DNA of 64,000 nt from assembly GCA_013426755.1 (NCBI GenBank), contig AP019861.1:827638-891637 (forward strand), in the 5' to 3' direction. A program made the translations under genes and the position numbers. The DNA comes from Spirochaetota bacterium. Lineage in GTDB: Bacteria > Spirochaetota > UBA12135 > COTS27. Below are positions 56,801 through 64,000 of this stretch, piece by piece. The notes under the pieces were generated by a model, which worked only from the letters and a program-made list of their open reading frames with translations, had not been told where the DNA came from and ran no database searches. Each line of letters begins with the position of its first letter. Within the stretch, counting starts at the first letter, position 1.

Positions 56801-57183
56801 AGAGGTCAATATTTTTTCGTGCGCTAGTTGGCAATACTATGCAGTCGTTGTTAAAGACAGATTTTTCATTGACTGCTTACATTAAAAATGATGAAAAATT
56901 CAGTGAAATATGGACAGCTGCCTTTGAGGAAGCAAAATTTACCCAAAAATACCTATTAGCTATAACAGGTCATCGTGAATTATTACAAGATTTACCGTTT
57001 AATCGGTTGTCTATATTGTTTCGAGAGCATATTGCAAGGCCGTTGGTGGTGATTCAGCAGTATGCATTGATGCGACTTCGTGACGAGGCACCGACACTCA
57101 CGCCTGAAATCAAAGATCAACTGCAGAAAATTGCAATTCGCTCTTTAGCAGGAAGTATTAATGCTAGCCGCAATTCGGCTTAA
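53881..57183 (+). CDS. ppc: Phosphoenolpyruvate carboxylase with repeat insertions
   Basis: PEP carboxylase makes oxaloacetate from PEP and bicarbonate. Motifs are LTAHPTQ with the catalytic His (about residue 240), MGFWPGGDRDGNP (about 334), GYSDGTKDGGYLAANW (about 755), FFDGRGGPPARGGG (about 790), GQTISSNF and SRPTRR (about 914). The third motif has Asp where E. coli-type enzymes have His (FHGRGG). From memory this FDGRGGPPARGGG form is the one found in Bacteroidetes-type enzymes. Length is 1100 against about 850-950. Two inserts explain this: an acidic Gln/Glu/Ser tract at about 410-482 with a 9-bp repeat, and an Asn/Pro/Thr tract at about 590-645. The C terminus ends near RNSA, where the canonical motif is RNTG. 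A GAGGA lies before the ATG. Confidence 0.9.
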   Translation: MKKQSKKKKQQQKTDVAGTKTNDRRSEQQKYLAKQYDLDQFYSDEHSIERVFGEQVGLRYQLYKGLMSELPFEAMGTYNVLLSLFSNIIWNHVPAGNVKKIRDHAHVKASGKITDERMRLGLSGVATNSSYWEGNENWDVKSGTKSEVSSPKAIVETFFAKYMHTLAESEHHQVLFKFIQFIERQIALFDALEEASFEDLVDIDGEGSLKNLLQRVSAEEKLDSLRTLLQTYKIRIVLTAHPTQFYPAPVLTILYELYVAIKKNDLVQIQKLMMQLGRTPFRNKKRPRPEDEAESILVYLKKVFYRVIPTIEEALEYRLRKELGPEFELPVMIEMGFWPGGDRDGNPYVTAQTTHRIARMLKTTLLGCYIEDIKRMRGRLTFKNVYELLLSIEKRLIATYRVANTLDDREEYAANGIIDEEKTQQQEHQAKKSQFPPEQKSIDSATREASSQRKFDEIGNSTSSEQSEQSEQSEQSEQSEQFEPLPYKNATEFLTAIQYVQQEIIKEHNSLFVEQTATLIRKIKTFGFHFATLDIRQNSSIHRLCVKELLWLYIDKTNVYETLTPKRRLSYLLRAIDKFNRDKQRILKDHANLNPNTSSNLNSNASFNVNPNPNTNFNPNTNTSSNFNPNTNFNTNTNVNPSKLNRTTAPMYSEMLSNLSASLRSIELIQAKNGENGLHRYIISNTEQASNVLEMFFLFSVLGMNVETLKIDIVPLFETVDVLRRVRSIMKTLYEVPMYRSHLKRRGNKQIVMLGYSDGTKDGGYLAANWSIFRAKELISEISRYYGIKVIFFDGRGGPPARGGGQSNLFYRALSDKMETHEIQLTVQGQTISSNFTTFTRGKYNLEQIFTAGIENRLFLKNEATITPADRKLLVAMGDIAWKKYDDFKNHPKFISYLEEITPLRFFRYSNVGSRPTRRSDKEGLNLTNLRAIPFVASWNQLKQNIPAYYGFGTALQYMIEDRGMLGRLQNLYKRSIFFRALVGNTMQSLLKTDFSLTAYIKNDEKFSEIWTAAFEEAKFTQKYLLAITGHRELLQDLPFNRLSILFREHIARPLVVIQQYALMRLRDEAPTLTPEIKDQLQKIAIRSLAGSINASRNSA

Positions 57184-57215
57184 TTAATTTGGCTTAGTTA
57201 ATTCGGCTTAATGGC

Positions 57216-57430
57216 AACTCAATTCATCTTAAAGCAACTCAATTCATCTTAAAGAAGCTCAATTCATCTTAAAGAAGCTCAATTCATCTTAAAGAAGCTC
57301 AATTCATATTAAAGTAGCTTAATTCATCTTAAAACAACTCAATTCATATTAAAGTAGCTTAATTCATCTTAAAGCAGCTCAATTCATCTTAAAACAACTC
57401 AATTCATCTTAAAACAACTCAATTCAGATT
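57216..57430. repeat. 20-bp tandem repeat after ppc
   Basis: About eleven copies of a 20-bp unit (CTCAATTCATCTTAAAGCAA type) follow the ppc stop after two short TTAATTCGGC repeats. Further on (57575-57705) a diverged unit of roughly 60 bp (GATTTAGTGA...GACTATTGTAAT) occurs two to three times. The whole gap 57184-57778 has no gene. Confidence 0.88.
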
Positions 57431-57778
57431 ATAATTATAGGGGCAAGTAGTCTTCTAGCACCTACCACTAGCTATTTCAATGCCGCTATGAATAAGAGTA
57501 GTAGCAAGTAAAGTTAGCCGTGTGTAGTGCAGGTTAATAACGTAATGATTGAAGTAACGTAATGATACAGTGATGTCATGATTATTAGGACTACAAAAGC
57601 GTTGATTTAGTGATGTAATGACTATTGTAATAACAATTGGGACTACGAAAGCGTTGATTTAGTGATTTAGTGACTATTGTAATGACAATTGGAAATACAA
57701 AAGCGTCATAAAAAATAAGTGTTATAAATAAGTGTTGTATAACCAAGTTCTAAAAAAGAAACCTATAATGGAGGTGCA

Positions 57779-59239
57779 GTGAAATTGGCTCTCAAACCGA
57801 CGGTGCGTCAATTAAATAAAAAAAATTCTCCACGTACAAAAAAAAAAATAGCAGCAACAAAATCTCTAGCCACTTCCAAGCCAGTAATTTCAAAACAAGA
57901 TTTAGTAAGTGTCCTGCGGTGTTTACTCTCAGATAAATTGACAGAAGTAGATGGTGGAATCATGACTTCACGCTTAGAACATGATTTTGCTATGACTGTT
58001 GGAGCGGATAATTCACTATTCGTTGTCAATGATTCTGCCGCGTTATACCTTATTTTAAAGAAAATAGGTATTCGTTTGGGTGATGAAGTGATTGTCTCTC
58101 CATTGATTGAGCCACAATTGTGGGAAACGTTACGTAACTTTGGGGCAAAAATTGTTTTTTGTGACTGTGATCAGGATAATTTCTCAGATAATTTTTCATT
58201 TTCTGCTAAGCTCCTGCAAAAGCATCTTTCAAAAAAAACACGACTGCTTATTCTCTCGCATGCATTTGGCTTGGCACATTTGGAGACGAGGTCGCTAATT
58301 AGCCGTATTAGGGCTGATTTCCCTGAAATAATCATCATTGAAGAAGCGCTGCATTCACTTGGCACTCTGTACAGCCATCAAAAAAAAGCAAACCACGTGG
58401 GCACTTTAGGTGATTATGGATTATTTTCGCTCTCTTCTCATAGAACACTTACAAGTGCGAAAGGTGCTGTCATTATAGCTAAATGTCGTGATGATCTAGA
58501 AGAATTGCGCGCTTTGCGTGCGCCTATCTGGGGTGATTTTAGAGCGTCAATAGAAAATAAACGCCATCTAGCCTTAGGACGTGTGGCTAAAAAACCTTCT
58601 TTTAAGACATGGTCACCGAAGATACCCGCATCTTACTTAACAGCCCTTAATGACGTACAAAAAAAACAGGCTACGAAACCGATCAAAACCGATATAAAGT
58701 CCATTTCCGCAGCAAAAAATGAAAATTGGACTTCCGCTACTCCCAATGGTAAGAAAAGTCCACCAATCCACGAAGAAATAATACCTCACCATCACAACAA
58801 TATTTTTACCAGACTAGACTTCGCACCGACTGAATTAGAAGCCGCCTTAGGATGCTCACAACTTGAATTATTGAAATCCTTTGCTGAGCGAAGAAGAGCA
58901 TTAATAGGAGAACTCGAGCAAGCTGTCCTCAATAAAAAAACTATCAAAATCATAGGACATAGCACCAGTGGCGCCAATAATCGCTTTCTGCCCTTGTATT
59001 TTCAAACAGGAAAAGCCATTGCCTATGAAAGATTGATCCGTTCTGGCATGCCAGATACTTCTCTCCATAGCCATACACTTTACGGATATTTAGAATATTT
59101 CAAACTTCATGGTGCGTATAACCTTTCTCGTCTCAAAGCCATTGAGAATCTACACAGGCGAGTCCTACTGATCCCCATTAATGCCTCTATCACAGCCAAT
59201 GAACTCAGAAGTCTCGTTACCGTCTTAAAATCTTTGTAA
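57779..59239 (+). CDS. DegT/DnrJ/EryC1-fold protein lacking the PLP lysine
   Basis: The 486-residue protein aligns with sugar aminotransferases of the DegT family. It has the N-terminal SRLEHDFAMTVGADNSLFV region (about 60-80), GDEVIVSPLIEPQ, the EEALHSLGTLYS motif (about 188) and GDYGLFSLSSHRTLTSAKG (about 212). In active members the last motif carries the PLP-binding lysine at FSxxxxK. Here that position is Arg222 (codon AGA). The preceding D-A-x-H motif has Glu189 for Asp. The fold looks complete, with a basic Lys-rich N-terminal extension and a low-complexity insert (about 265-335). The start is GTG at 57779; a TTG six bases later sits better after the GGAGG. A Gfo/Idh oxidoreductase follows, a common partner in amino-sugar synthesis. 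It may be a pseudo-enzyme or a dehydratase-like variant. Confidence 0.68.
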   Translation: MKLALKPTVRQLNKKNSPRTKKKIAATKSLATSKPVISKQDLVSVLRCLLSDKLTEVDGGIMTSRLEHDFAMTVGADNSLFVVNDSAALYLILKKIGIRLGDEVIVSPLIEPQLWETLRNFGAKIVFCDCDQDNFSDNFSFSAKLLQKHLSKKTRLLILSHAFGLAHLETRSLISRIRADFPEIIIIEEALHSLGTLYSHQKKANHVGTLGDYGLFSLSSHRTLTSAKGAVIIAKCRDDLEELRALRAPIWGDFRASIENKRHLALGRVAKKPSFKTWSPKIPASYLTALNDVQKKQATKPIKTDIKSISAAKNENWTSATPNGKKSPPIHEEIIPHHHNNIFTRLDFAPTELEAALGCSQLELLKSFAERRRALIGELEQAVLNKKTIKIIGHSTSGANNRFLPLYFQTGKAIAYERLIRSGMPDTSLHSHTLYGYLEYFKLHGAYNLSRLKAIENLHRRVLLIPINASITANELRSLVTVLKSL

Positions 59240-59338
59240 AAAAGACGATTTTAAGTGATGATAGAACGTTCAATAGTTGCCAAATCAAGTTGTTTGAATT
59301 AGCCAAAGTGACGGGGTATTGTAAAAAAAACAAGTATA

Positions 59339-60580
59339 TTGATCGTGGAAACGAAGATACGCTGTGCTATCATTGGGTTAGGAAGGATTGCTTCTATTTT
59401 AGAAGAGGACAAACTTCGTGAAAAACCTGCTACCCACGCAGGCGCAATAACAACTCATCCACAAACTACTTTGCTAGCAGGAGCAGATATTGATGCAGTA
59501 AGACGTGCCCAGTTTAAAAAACGCTGGAAAACTCCACACCTCTACACCGACGCAGCCACGCTTCTTAAAAAGCATGCTGTTGATATTCTTCATATTGCAA
59601 CACCTCCTAAATCACACCCAGCCTTATTGAGATTAGCAGCGCGCCGTAACGTTCCTGTGGTCGTTCTAGAAAAACCTGTGACGACAAATACCGCGCTCGT
59701 AAAATCCTTTCTAAGAGAACAACGTCATTATGTTAAAAATGTGATTGTCAATCATGAGCGGCGGTTTGCTAAAGACTATCGCATGGTTAAAACATTCATA
59801 GATGCGCCTAAGTCTGAAAATTATGGTACACTTTTGTCGATGACAGGACGGTTTTACAGTCAAGCACCTAAGAAAAGCCTAGACCTGCTGCTTCATGACG
59901 GAACACATCTCATTGACGCAATGTTTTTTTTCTTAGAACACGACCCAGCAGCTTATTTTAATGAAGTGCTTAGCCATTTTCTTAGAAAAAATGTCATTGC
60001 TTTACCGATTTCAGACTTTTATGTGCAGCTGCAGAAACATCACCCGCTTAAAGTATCATCACAAAAAACTAGAAAGCAGCACTCCGCTTTAAAATCACCA
60101 CCACACCCACACATTCCATTAATAAAAATCCCTTCACAGTTAGCTAAGAATCGCAATGAAAATAGCGTGCGACAATCACCAACGGTTAGCAGAGACCTTC
60201 CAGGAGAAACCTTAAATCTGCTCTTCAGTTATCATCAAACCAAGCAGAAGCGTAAAATTCCAATAGCAGTAGAATTAGGCAGTGGTCGTCATTATTTTCA
60301 TTTCGAAATCATTCTCAATTTCACACAAGGCAGAGTCCACATCGGCAATGGGTTGCTACGATTTGAACGGGCTAGACCCAGTCCGTACTACGATAATTTT
60401 CATTCGCTTGTCTTAGAACATAAAAAACCTTATCAGAAAACCTATCCTTTTAAAAACATGATGCAGGAGGCTGTAGACCTTTATTTGAATCGTAAATCAT
60501 TAACAAGTTCTCCGCTTACCAGTGCGTTAATGCCAATTGCCCTGAGCGAAAAAATTCAAACTTTCTTTAAAAATCACTAA
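59339..60580 (+). CDS. Gfo/Idh/MocA-family oxidoreductase
   Basis: The 413-residue protein has an N-terminal Rossmann fold with AIIGLGRIASILE (about 10-22). The LHIATPPKSHP motif is near residue 82, and VVLEKPVTTN near 105 has the conserved EKP lysine. These enzymes oxidise or reduce sugars with NAD(P). The C-terminal beta-sheet domain has HDGTHLIDAMFF (about 184-195), which supplies the catalytic His. A low-complexity insert of about 60 residues (roughly 235-290) splits this domain. The start is TTG at 59339 or GTG at 59345; neither has a clear ribosome binding site. It lies 99 bp after the DegT-fold gene and 7 bp before the sirtuin, so these three probably form an operon. Confidence 0.78.
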   Translation: MIVETKIRCAIIGLGRIASILEEDKLREKPATHAGAITTHPQTTLLAGADIDAVRRAQFKKRWKTPHLYTDAATLLKKHAVDILHIATPPKSHPALLRLAARRNVPVVVLEKPVTTNTALVKSFLREQRHYVKNVIVNHERRFAKDYRMVKTFIDAPKSENYGTLLSMTGRFYSQAPKKSLDLLLHDGTHLIDAMFFFLEHDPAAYFNEVLSHFLRKNVIALPISDFYVQLQKHHPLKVSSQKTRKQHSALKSPPHPHIPLIKIPSQLAKNRNENSVRQSPTVSRDLPGETLNLLFSYHQTKQKRKIPIAVELGSGRHYFHFEIILNFTQGRVHIGNGLLRFERARPSPYYDNFHSLVLEHKKPYQKTYPFKNMMQEAVDLYLNRKSLTSSPLTSALMPIALSEKIQTFFKNH

Positions 60581-60587
60581 GTTAAGT

Positions 60588-61406
60588 ATGGTTTTATCAC
60601 AATCCAAAGAACCTATTGCTTCCGAAGTTTTTGAGGAAATAGTAAAAATACTCCACAAAGAAACAACAAAACGCATTTTATTTATCACAGGGGCGGGTAT
60701 CTCGGTAGCATCGGGACTTCCAACTTATCGTGGCGTGGGAGGGCTTTACAACGAAACCGAGACTGCAGATGATCTTCCCATTGAAGAAATTCTCTCAGCG
60801 CATGTGATGAAAGATAATCCTGCGCTCGCTTGGAAATACCTTTATGAAATGGAGAATTTTCTTAGGTCCAAGCAACCCAATGCCGCCCATAAGACTATTG
60901 CTAAGTTCGAACAGTTCTTTCAAACGATTGTTTTAACGCAAAATATAGATGCCTTTCATAGAAAAGCAGGTTCTAGCGCTGTGGTAGAAATCCATGGTAC
61001 TATGCATAAACTTGTCTGTACGGGTGCTACGTGTGATTGGGAAGCGGAAGTAAGAGATTTTACGCATCTTCCTGCGTTACCCCAGTTGCCGCTTTGTTCG
61101 GTCTGCGGAAAATTAATACGCCCTAACGTTGTCTTATTCGGTGAGGCATTACCCAAACAGGCACTTCTTGTTTTACATCAACATTATGGTGAACCTTTTG
61201 ATGTTGTCTTTTCCATCGGTACAACGTCATATTTCCCATACATTCAGGCACCTGTTCACCGCGCTAAAGCAGCACGGGCGCTTACTATTGAGATTAATCC
61301 AATACCGACTATTATATCTGATGTTTTTGACTACAGTCTGCGTATCGAAGCAGACACATTTCTTGTTGCGTTGTGGGAAAATTACCTTCGTAGGTTAAAG
61401 ACTTAG
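60588..61406 (+). CDS. Sir2-family NAD-dependent protein deacylase
   Basis: The 272-residue sirtuin has all core motifs: GAGISVASGLPTYRG (about 35-49), TQNID (about 117), the catalytic His in EIHGTMHKLVC (about 135) and four zinc cysteines (two in VCTGATC, two in CSVCGK, about 143-170). RPNVVLFGEALP, GTTSYFPYI and the INPIPT segment also match. Sirtuins remove acyl groups from lysine using NAD. The Pro-Thr-Tyr-Arg form places it with bacterial CobB-like members. It starts 7 bp after the Gfo/Idh gene and its stop overlaps the convergent GT9 gene by 4 bp. NadB in this window feeds NAD, but no direct link is implied. Confidence 0.88.
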   Translation: MVLSQSKEPIASEVFEEIVKILHKETTKRILFITGAGISVASGLPTYRGVGGLYNETETADDLPIEEILSAHVMKDNPALAWKYLYEMENFLRSKQPNAAHKTIAKFEQFFQTIVLTQNIDAFHRKAGSSAVVEIHGTMHKLVCTGATCDWEAEVRDFTHLPALPQLPLCSVCGKLIRPNVVLFGEALPKQALLVLHQHYGEPFDVVFSIGTTSYFPYIQAPVHRAKAARALTIEINPIPTIISDVFDYSLRIEADTFLVALWENYLRRLKT

Positions 61407-62911
61407 TCGGTCTCTAATTTACGAAGGGCAGTCAATAGGTCTCGTTTAGTGTAGTGCTTCATGCACAGAATGTTGTTTGTGCAGTTTTTATTGAGACACC
61501 TGTATGACGTTGTGATGGGTTCAGGTTTGGTAATAGGACAATCGTAATCAGCTAGCAGTGCTTGTGTGCGTCCGGTTTTAAAGATTATTGGGTTAGGCGT
61601 ATTGGAGGGGAGAGCAGTTGTTTTAAGAAATTGTGATTTTTGTTCTTTTCTTATGTCATTGTGATTATGGTATTCTTGTAAAACTTTGGCGTAAGAGGGG
61701 CTTTGCCTGGTGCGTTGCGTTGGTCCAAATAGCGTAATCGTAGGGGTTCCTATGAGTTCGGCTATATACGCAGGGCCACTGTCAATGGTGACCATTAATT
61801 TCGCATAAGCGATTATAGCAAAGAGTTCTTTTAAGCTAAGTATTGGCGGTAAAATCGTTTCAGTGGAGTAGCTGTGATGGGTTTGTTCTGCTAGCGCTCT
61901 GTGTTTTTCATCTGTTATCATTAGGCTGGGTGTTCGATAGTGTTTGTAGAGGATTTTTATCACACTTGAAAGGAGTTCTGGTCCCATATCCCGTGTGTAA
62001 AATGTACTCCAGGGAGCGATGATAACAGGGTGGGGTACCTGATGTTCGGTTAGGAATTTTTCAATGTTTTTTTGTGCTTGGGCATCTAGTGAGATTGTGA
62101 GAAGTGGAGAACTGATCGATAGAGGCGCTGGGCATGGGGTGGTTTTTAAAGATTTCTGAGTGGTGGCATCAGTAAAATTTTTAAATGATTGTGATTGTGG
62201 ATGAGATTGTGAGTGAGACTGTGGGTGGGATTGTACGTGATGACGATACGCTGTGTCATGGGAGGTGTGGAGGTAATTATTTTTAGGAAGTACAGTGGGA
62301 GTAGTGCGTTGGTGCTCTGACGTACTTAAAAGAGTTGGCGAGCTATGGTGTGGAGGGGGTTGTGCTTTATGGGTGTCTTTACGTTTTATCACGTCATTAT
62401 GAATCTTGTCATGGATCTTAGGGGGGGTCAATGTAAGCGGTGTGAGTAGGTCTAGATTTTTATCGATAATGTTTTCATGATAGGTGCGTACTTTAACGTG
62501 ATAAAACAGGTGACTGAGTTCACGACTATTCGTAGCGTCAAACCCAATGCGCAGGCGACTTTTCATTAAAAAAGCAATAAGGGCAGACTTCAATAATCCC
62601 TGTGGGTCTAAAATAACGTCGTAATGGTCTGTACGGAGCGTTTTCCATAAAGTTCGATCGCAGAGAGTTTTTAAAAATTTCCATCCTGTCTGCAAGTTGA
62701 AGCGTCTCGGAAGGGGAATAGCAATAATCTTATCGACCTCGTTAAAATGTTCCACCACAGAATAAAATCTCTCTTCGACGATCCACGTGATCTCAGTCTG
62801 TTCTCGCTGCGCGGCATGAAAGTTTTTAATACTGCGTATTAGGGGACTGGTATGAAGAATGTCGCCCATCGATGACAGTCTTACGATCGCGTATTTGATG
62901 ATAGGTTGCAT
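61403..62911 (-). CDS. GT9 glycosyltransferase (heptosyltransferase-like)
   Basis: The 502-residue protein begins IKYAIVRLSSMGDILHTSP (about 4-22), the classic GT9 N terminus. It has YDVILDPQGLLKSA (about 98) and the C-terminal motifs VIIAPWSTFYTRD (about 293), VTIDSGPAYIAELIGTP (about 380) and FGPTQ (about 399). A Cys-rich tail (about 455-485) is common in the family. GT9 enzymes add heptose or related sugars to lipid A core-type glycolipids in the inner leaflet. A His/Ser/Gln/Pro low-complexity insert (about 165-265) includes imperfect repeats of SHPQSHSQ. It begins 5 bp after the stop of the OmpL47-like gene, so they are probably co-transcribed. Along with lptD it suggests an outer-membrane glycolipid. 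Substrate is unknown. Confidence 0.82.
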   Translation of the reverse strand: MQPIIKYAIVRLSSMGDILHTSPLIRSIKNFHAAQREQTEITWIVEERFYSVVEHFNEVDKIIAIPLPRRFNLQTGWKFLKTLCDRTLWKTLRTDHYDVILDPQGLLKSALIAFLMKSRLRIGFDATNSRELSHLFYHVKVRTYHENIIDKNLDLLTPLTLTPPKIHDKIHNDVIKRKDTHKAQPPPHHSSPTLLSTSEHQRTTPTVLPKNNYLHTSHDTAYRHHVQSHPQSHSQSHPQSQSFKNFTDATTQKSLKTTPCPAPLSISSPLLTISLDAQAQKNIEKFLTEHQVPHPVIIAPWSTFYTRDMGPELLSSVIKILYKHYRTPSLMITDEKHRALAEQTHHSYSTETILPPILSLKELFAIIAYAKLMVTIDSGPAYIAELIGTPTITLFGPTQRTRQSPSYAKVLQEYHNHNDIRKEQKSQFLKTTALPSNTPNPIIFKTGRTQALLADYDCPITKPEPITTSYRCLNKNCTNNILCMKHYTKRDLLTALRKLETD

Positions 62912-62916
62912 TTTTA

Positions 62917-64000
62917 TTATTTGCTCTTGATAAGTGAAGACGGGGGGAGGGTACTATTTTTCTCTAGTACGAGGCTTTGCGTTGGGCTTTTATTTCCGAA
63001 TGCGTCTTCACTGTAATAGTAGAGCAATGTACTTTTTTGAAAAGTGAGTGGCTTCTTAGTAGAGTCGGTTATTTTTGTGAATTGAATTTTCTCGGGGAGG
63101 GGTGGTGGTTTCTTAGGTGATTGTGTTGTAGTAGTGGATGAGGGAGCTAGGCTTGGATTAGGGGCTACGAAGGGCAATTGGAATTGGGCTATGAAGAATT
63201 GCACTGTTTTAGCATGATTGTCTGTGACGGTTGCGTATAGGTCTAGGCTATCTATGAAGGCTTTGTGATGATCTGTAATACGGGTAGGGTTTGGCTGATA
63301 CTTAGGTTCATGACCGTATAGCGTGATAGCGGGTGGTTCTTTATCAATGATAACGATCGCTACGAGTTCTGTTCGATTGCCTAGCACGTCTTGTAAGGTG
63401 ATGTGAAGATGATTGGTTGGGTTAGGTAGAGGAATGGATTTTATGCCTAGGTTTGTGGAGGGAGTGAAATGGGCTGGTGTTTGATTGGAAGCAGAATTTG
63501 CTTTGGGTACTTGAGTGGGTGGAGCGAAGTTATTTTTTAGGTCAATGTGATTGGGATTGAAATGATACGTATAGACTGTGGGTTTTGTCTTATTTGGCAG
63601 CTGTTTTTTGGAGCGGGGATTTACGGCGGCACTCAGTGTGACGGTACTGCTATGAAGAGGAGTGATTTTGGGATGGAAATGAACTTTAAAGGGCTCGTCG
63701 GGTGGAAAGATATACGCAGTGCTACCACGTGAATTATTTTTACTAGACTTGGCTGTATTATTAATTTTATAGGCTGTTTTACTGAGGTTTGTAATGAGAC
63801 TACGGCTTGGCAGAATGGGAATGATTGCACCGCCTTGTTTAGAAACAATCACGTTAATGGCTGTGAAAGTTTTTTTTGCGTTGGGTGGTGATTTTGCTGA
63901 GTTAGGAGCGGGTTTTTTTTGTAATAGGAATGTTTTAGCACTATCTTTGATAAAGACATAAAAAGTTCCTGTGTACGACCTTTTTCTGTGATTGAGTTGT
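62917..64000 (-). CDS. OmpL47-like repeat surface protein, partial
   Basis: The frame stays open from the stop at 62917 to the right edge, so the 5' end is outside the window and about 361 residues are visible. An internal GTG at 63852 could be mistaken for a start, but the frame continues upstream with similar protein. It has two recognisable features. One is the segment IDKEPPAITLYG. The other is a final beta-strand motif LTFQKSTLLYYYSEDAFGNK, which resembles the OmpL47-type and bacterial Ig-like repeats of spirochaete outer-membrane proteins (strand, Tyr-Tyr-Tyr-Ser-x-Asp-x-x-Gly-Asn). Ser/Pro/Thr-rich linkers separate the parts. It lies 5 bp upstream of the GT9 gene. The assignment is from motif style only. 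Confidence 0.5.
   Translation of the reverse strand, partial: QLNHRKRSYTGTFYVFIKDSAKTFLLQKKPAPNSAKSPPNAKKTFTAINVIVSKQGGAIIPILPSRSLITNLSKTAYKINNTAKSSKNNSRGSTAYIFPPDEPFKVHFHPKITPLHSSTVTLSAAVNPRSKKQLPNKTKPTVYTYHFNPNHIDLKNNFAPPTQVPKANSASNQTPAHFTPSTNLGIKSIPLPNPTNHLHITLQDVLGNRTELVAIVIIDKEPPAITLYGHEPKYQPNPTRITDHHKAFIDSLDLYATVTDNHAKTVQFFIAQFQLPFVAPNPSLAPSSTTTTQSPKKPPPLPEKIQFTKITDSTKKPLTFQKSTLLYYYSEDAFGNKSPTQSLVLEKNSTLPPSSLIKSK

Overview
The window looks like one end of a contig from a spirochaete of moderately low G+C. Support comes from gene content. There is a periplasmic-flagellum cluster (fliJ, a lytic transglycosylase, and flbB, whose product is a flagellar collar protein known from spirochaetes). 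There is a giant membrane-anchored coiled-coil protein of the spirochaete 'SpiroCoCo' type, a dnaN-recF-DUF721 block as in Treponema, and an OmpL47-like surface protein. An LptD-like protein shows a Gram-negative outer membrane. I cannot name the species. A haem A synthase of the COX15 type and a complete Bat (aerotolerance) operon suggest an organism that respires or tolerates oxygen.

Layout. 0-3 kb: a partial gene running off the edge, the flagellar cluster and a fragment of a GLUG-repeat gene. 3-9 kb: lptD and nadB on the minus strand. 9.7-11.6 kb: ctaA and a partial copy of its 3' end. 12-20.2 kb: Bat operon (a DUF4381-like protein, BatA, BatB, BatC and a BatD-BatE fusion). 20.2-24.2 kb: coaBC, trhO and a RecB-like nuclease. 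24.5-29.6 kb: the coiled-coil giant. 30-34.4 kb: argH, ribD and a DUF721/DciA-like gene. 34.5-37.3 kb: recF and dnaN. 37.3-39 kb: a 1.7-kb non-coding tract of 110-bp and 59-bp tandem repeats upstream of dnaN. 39-45.4 kb: a small membrane protein, a Nif3-like protein, topoisomerase III, an A+T-rich orphan and panB. 45.6-53.5 kb: three tandem GLUG lipoprotein genes. 53.9-57.2 kb: PEP carboxylase. 57.8-64 kb: a DegT-fold protein that lacks its PLP lysine, a Gfo/Idh oxidoreductase, a sirtuin, a GT9 (heptosyltransferase-like) enzyme and an OmpL47-like protein cut by the window edge.

How the parts fit. CoaBC and PanB belong to pantothenate/CoA synthesis, NadB to NAD, RibD to riboflavin, ArgH to arginine, and PEP carboxylase replenishes oxaloacetate. 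The surface layer is represented by lptD, the GT9 enzyme, the OmpL47-like protein and the GLUG lipoproteins.

Two things stand out. First, the GLUG lipoprotein family carries one, two and three copies of an exact 357-bp N-terminal module, shows mosaic identity between members, and has a start-less GLUG fragment 43 kb away beside flbB. This looks like a recombining surface-antigen family. Second, almost every intergenic gap, and the loops of many conserved enzymes, carry their own private tandem repeat, in frame when inside genes. I saw no tRNA, rRNA, CRISPR array, transposase or prophage genes.
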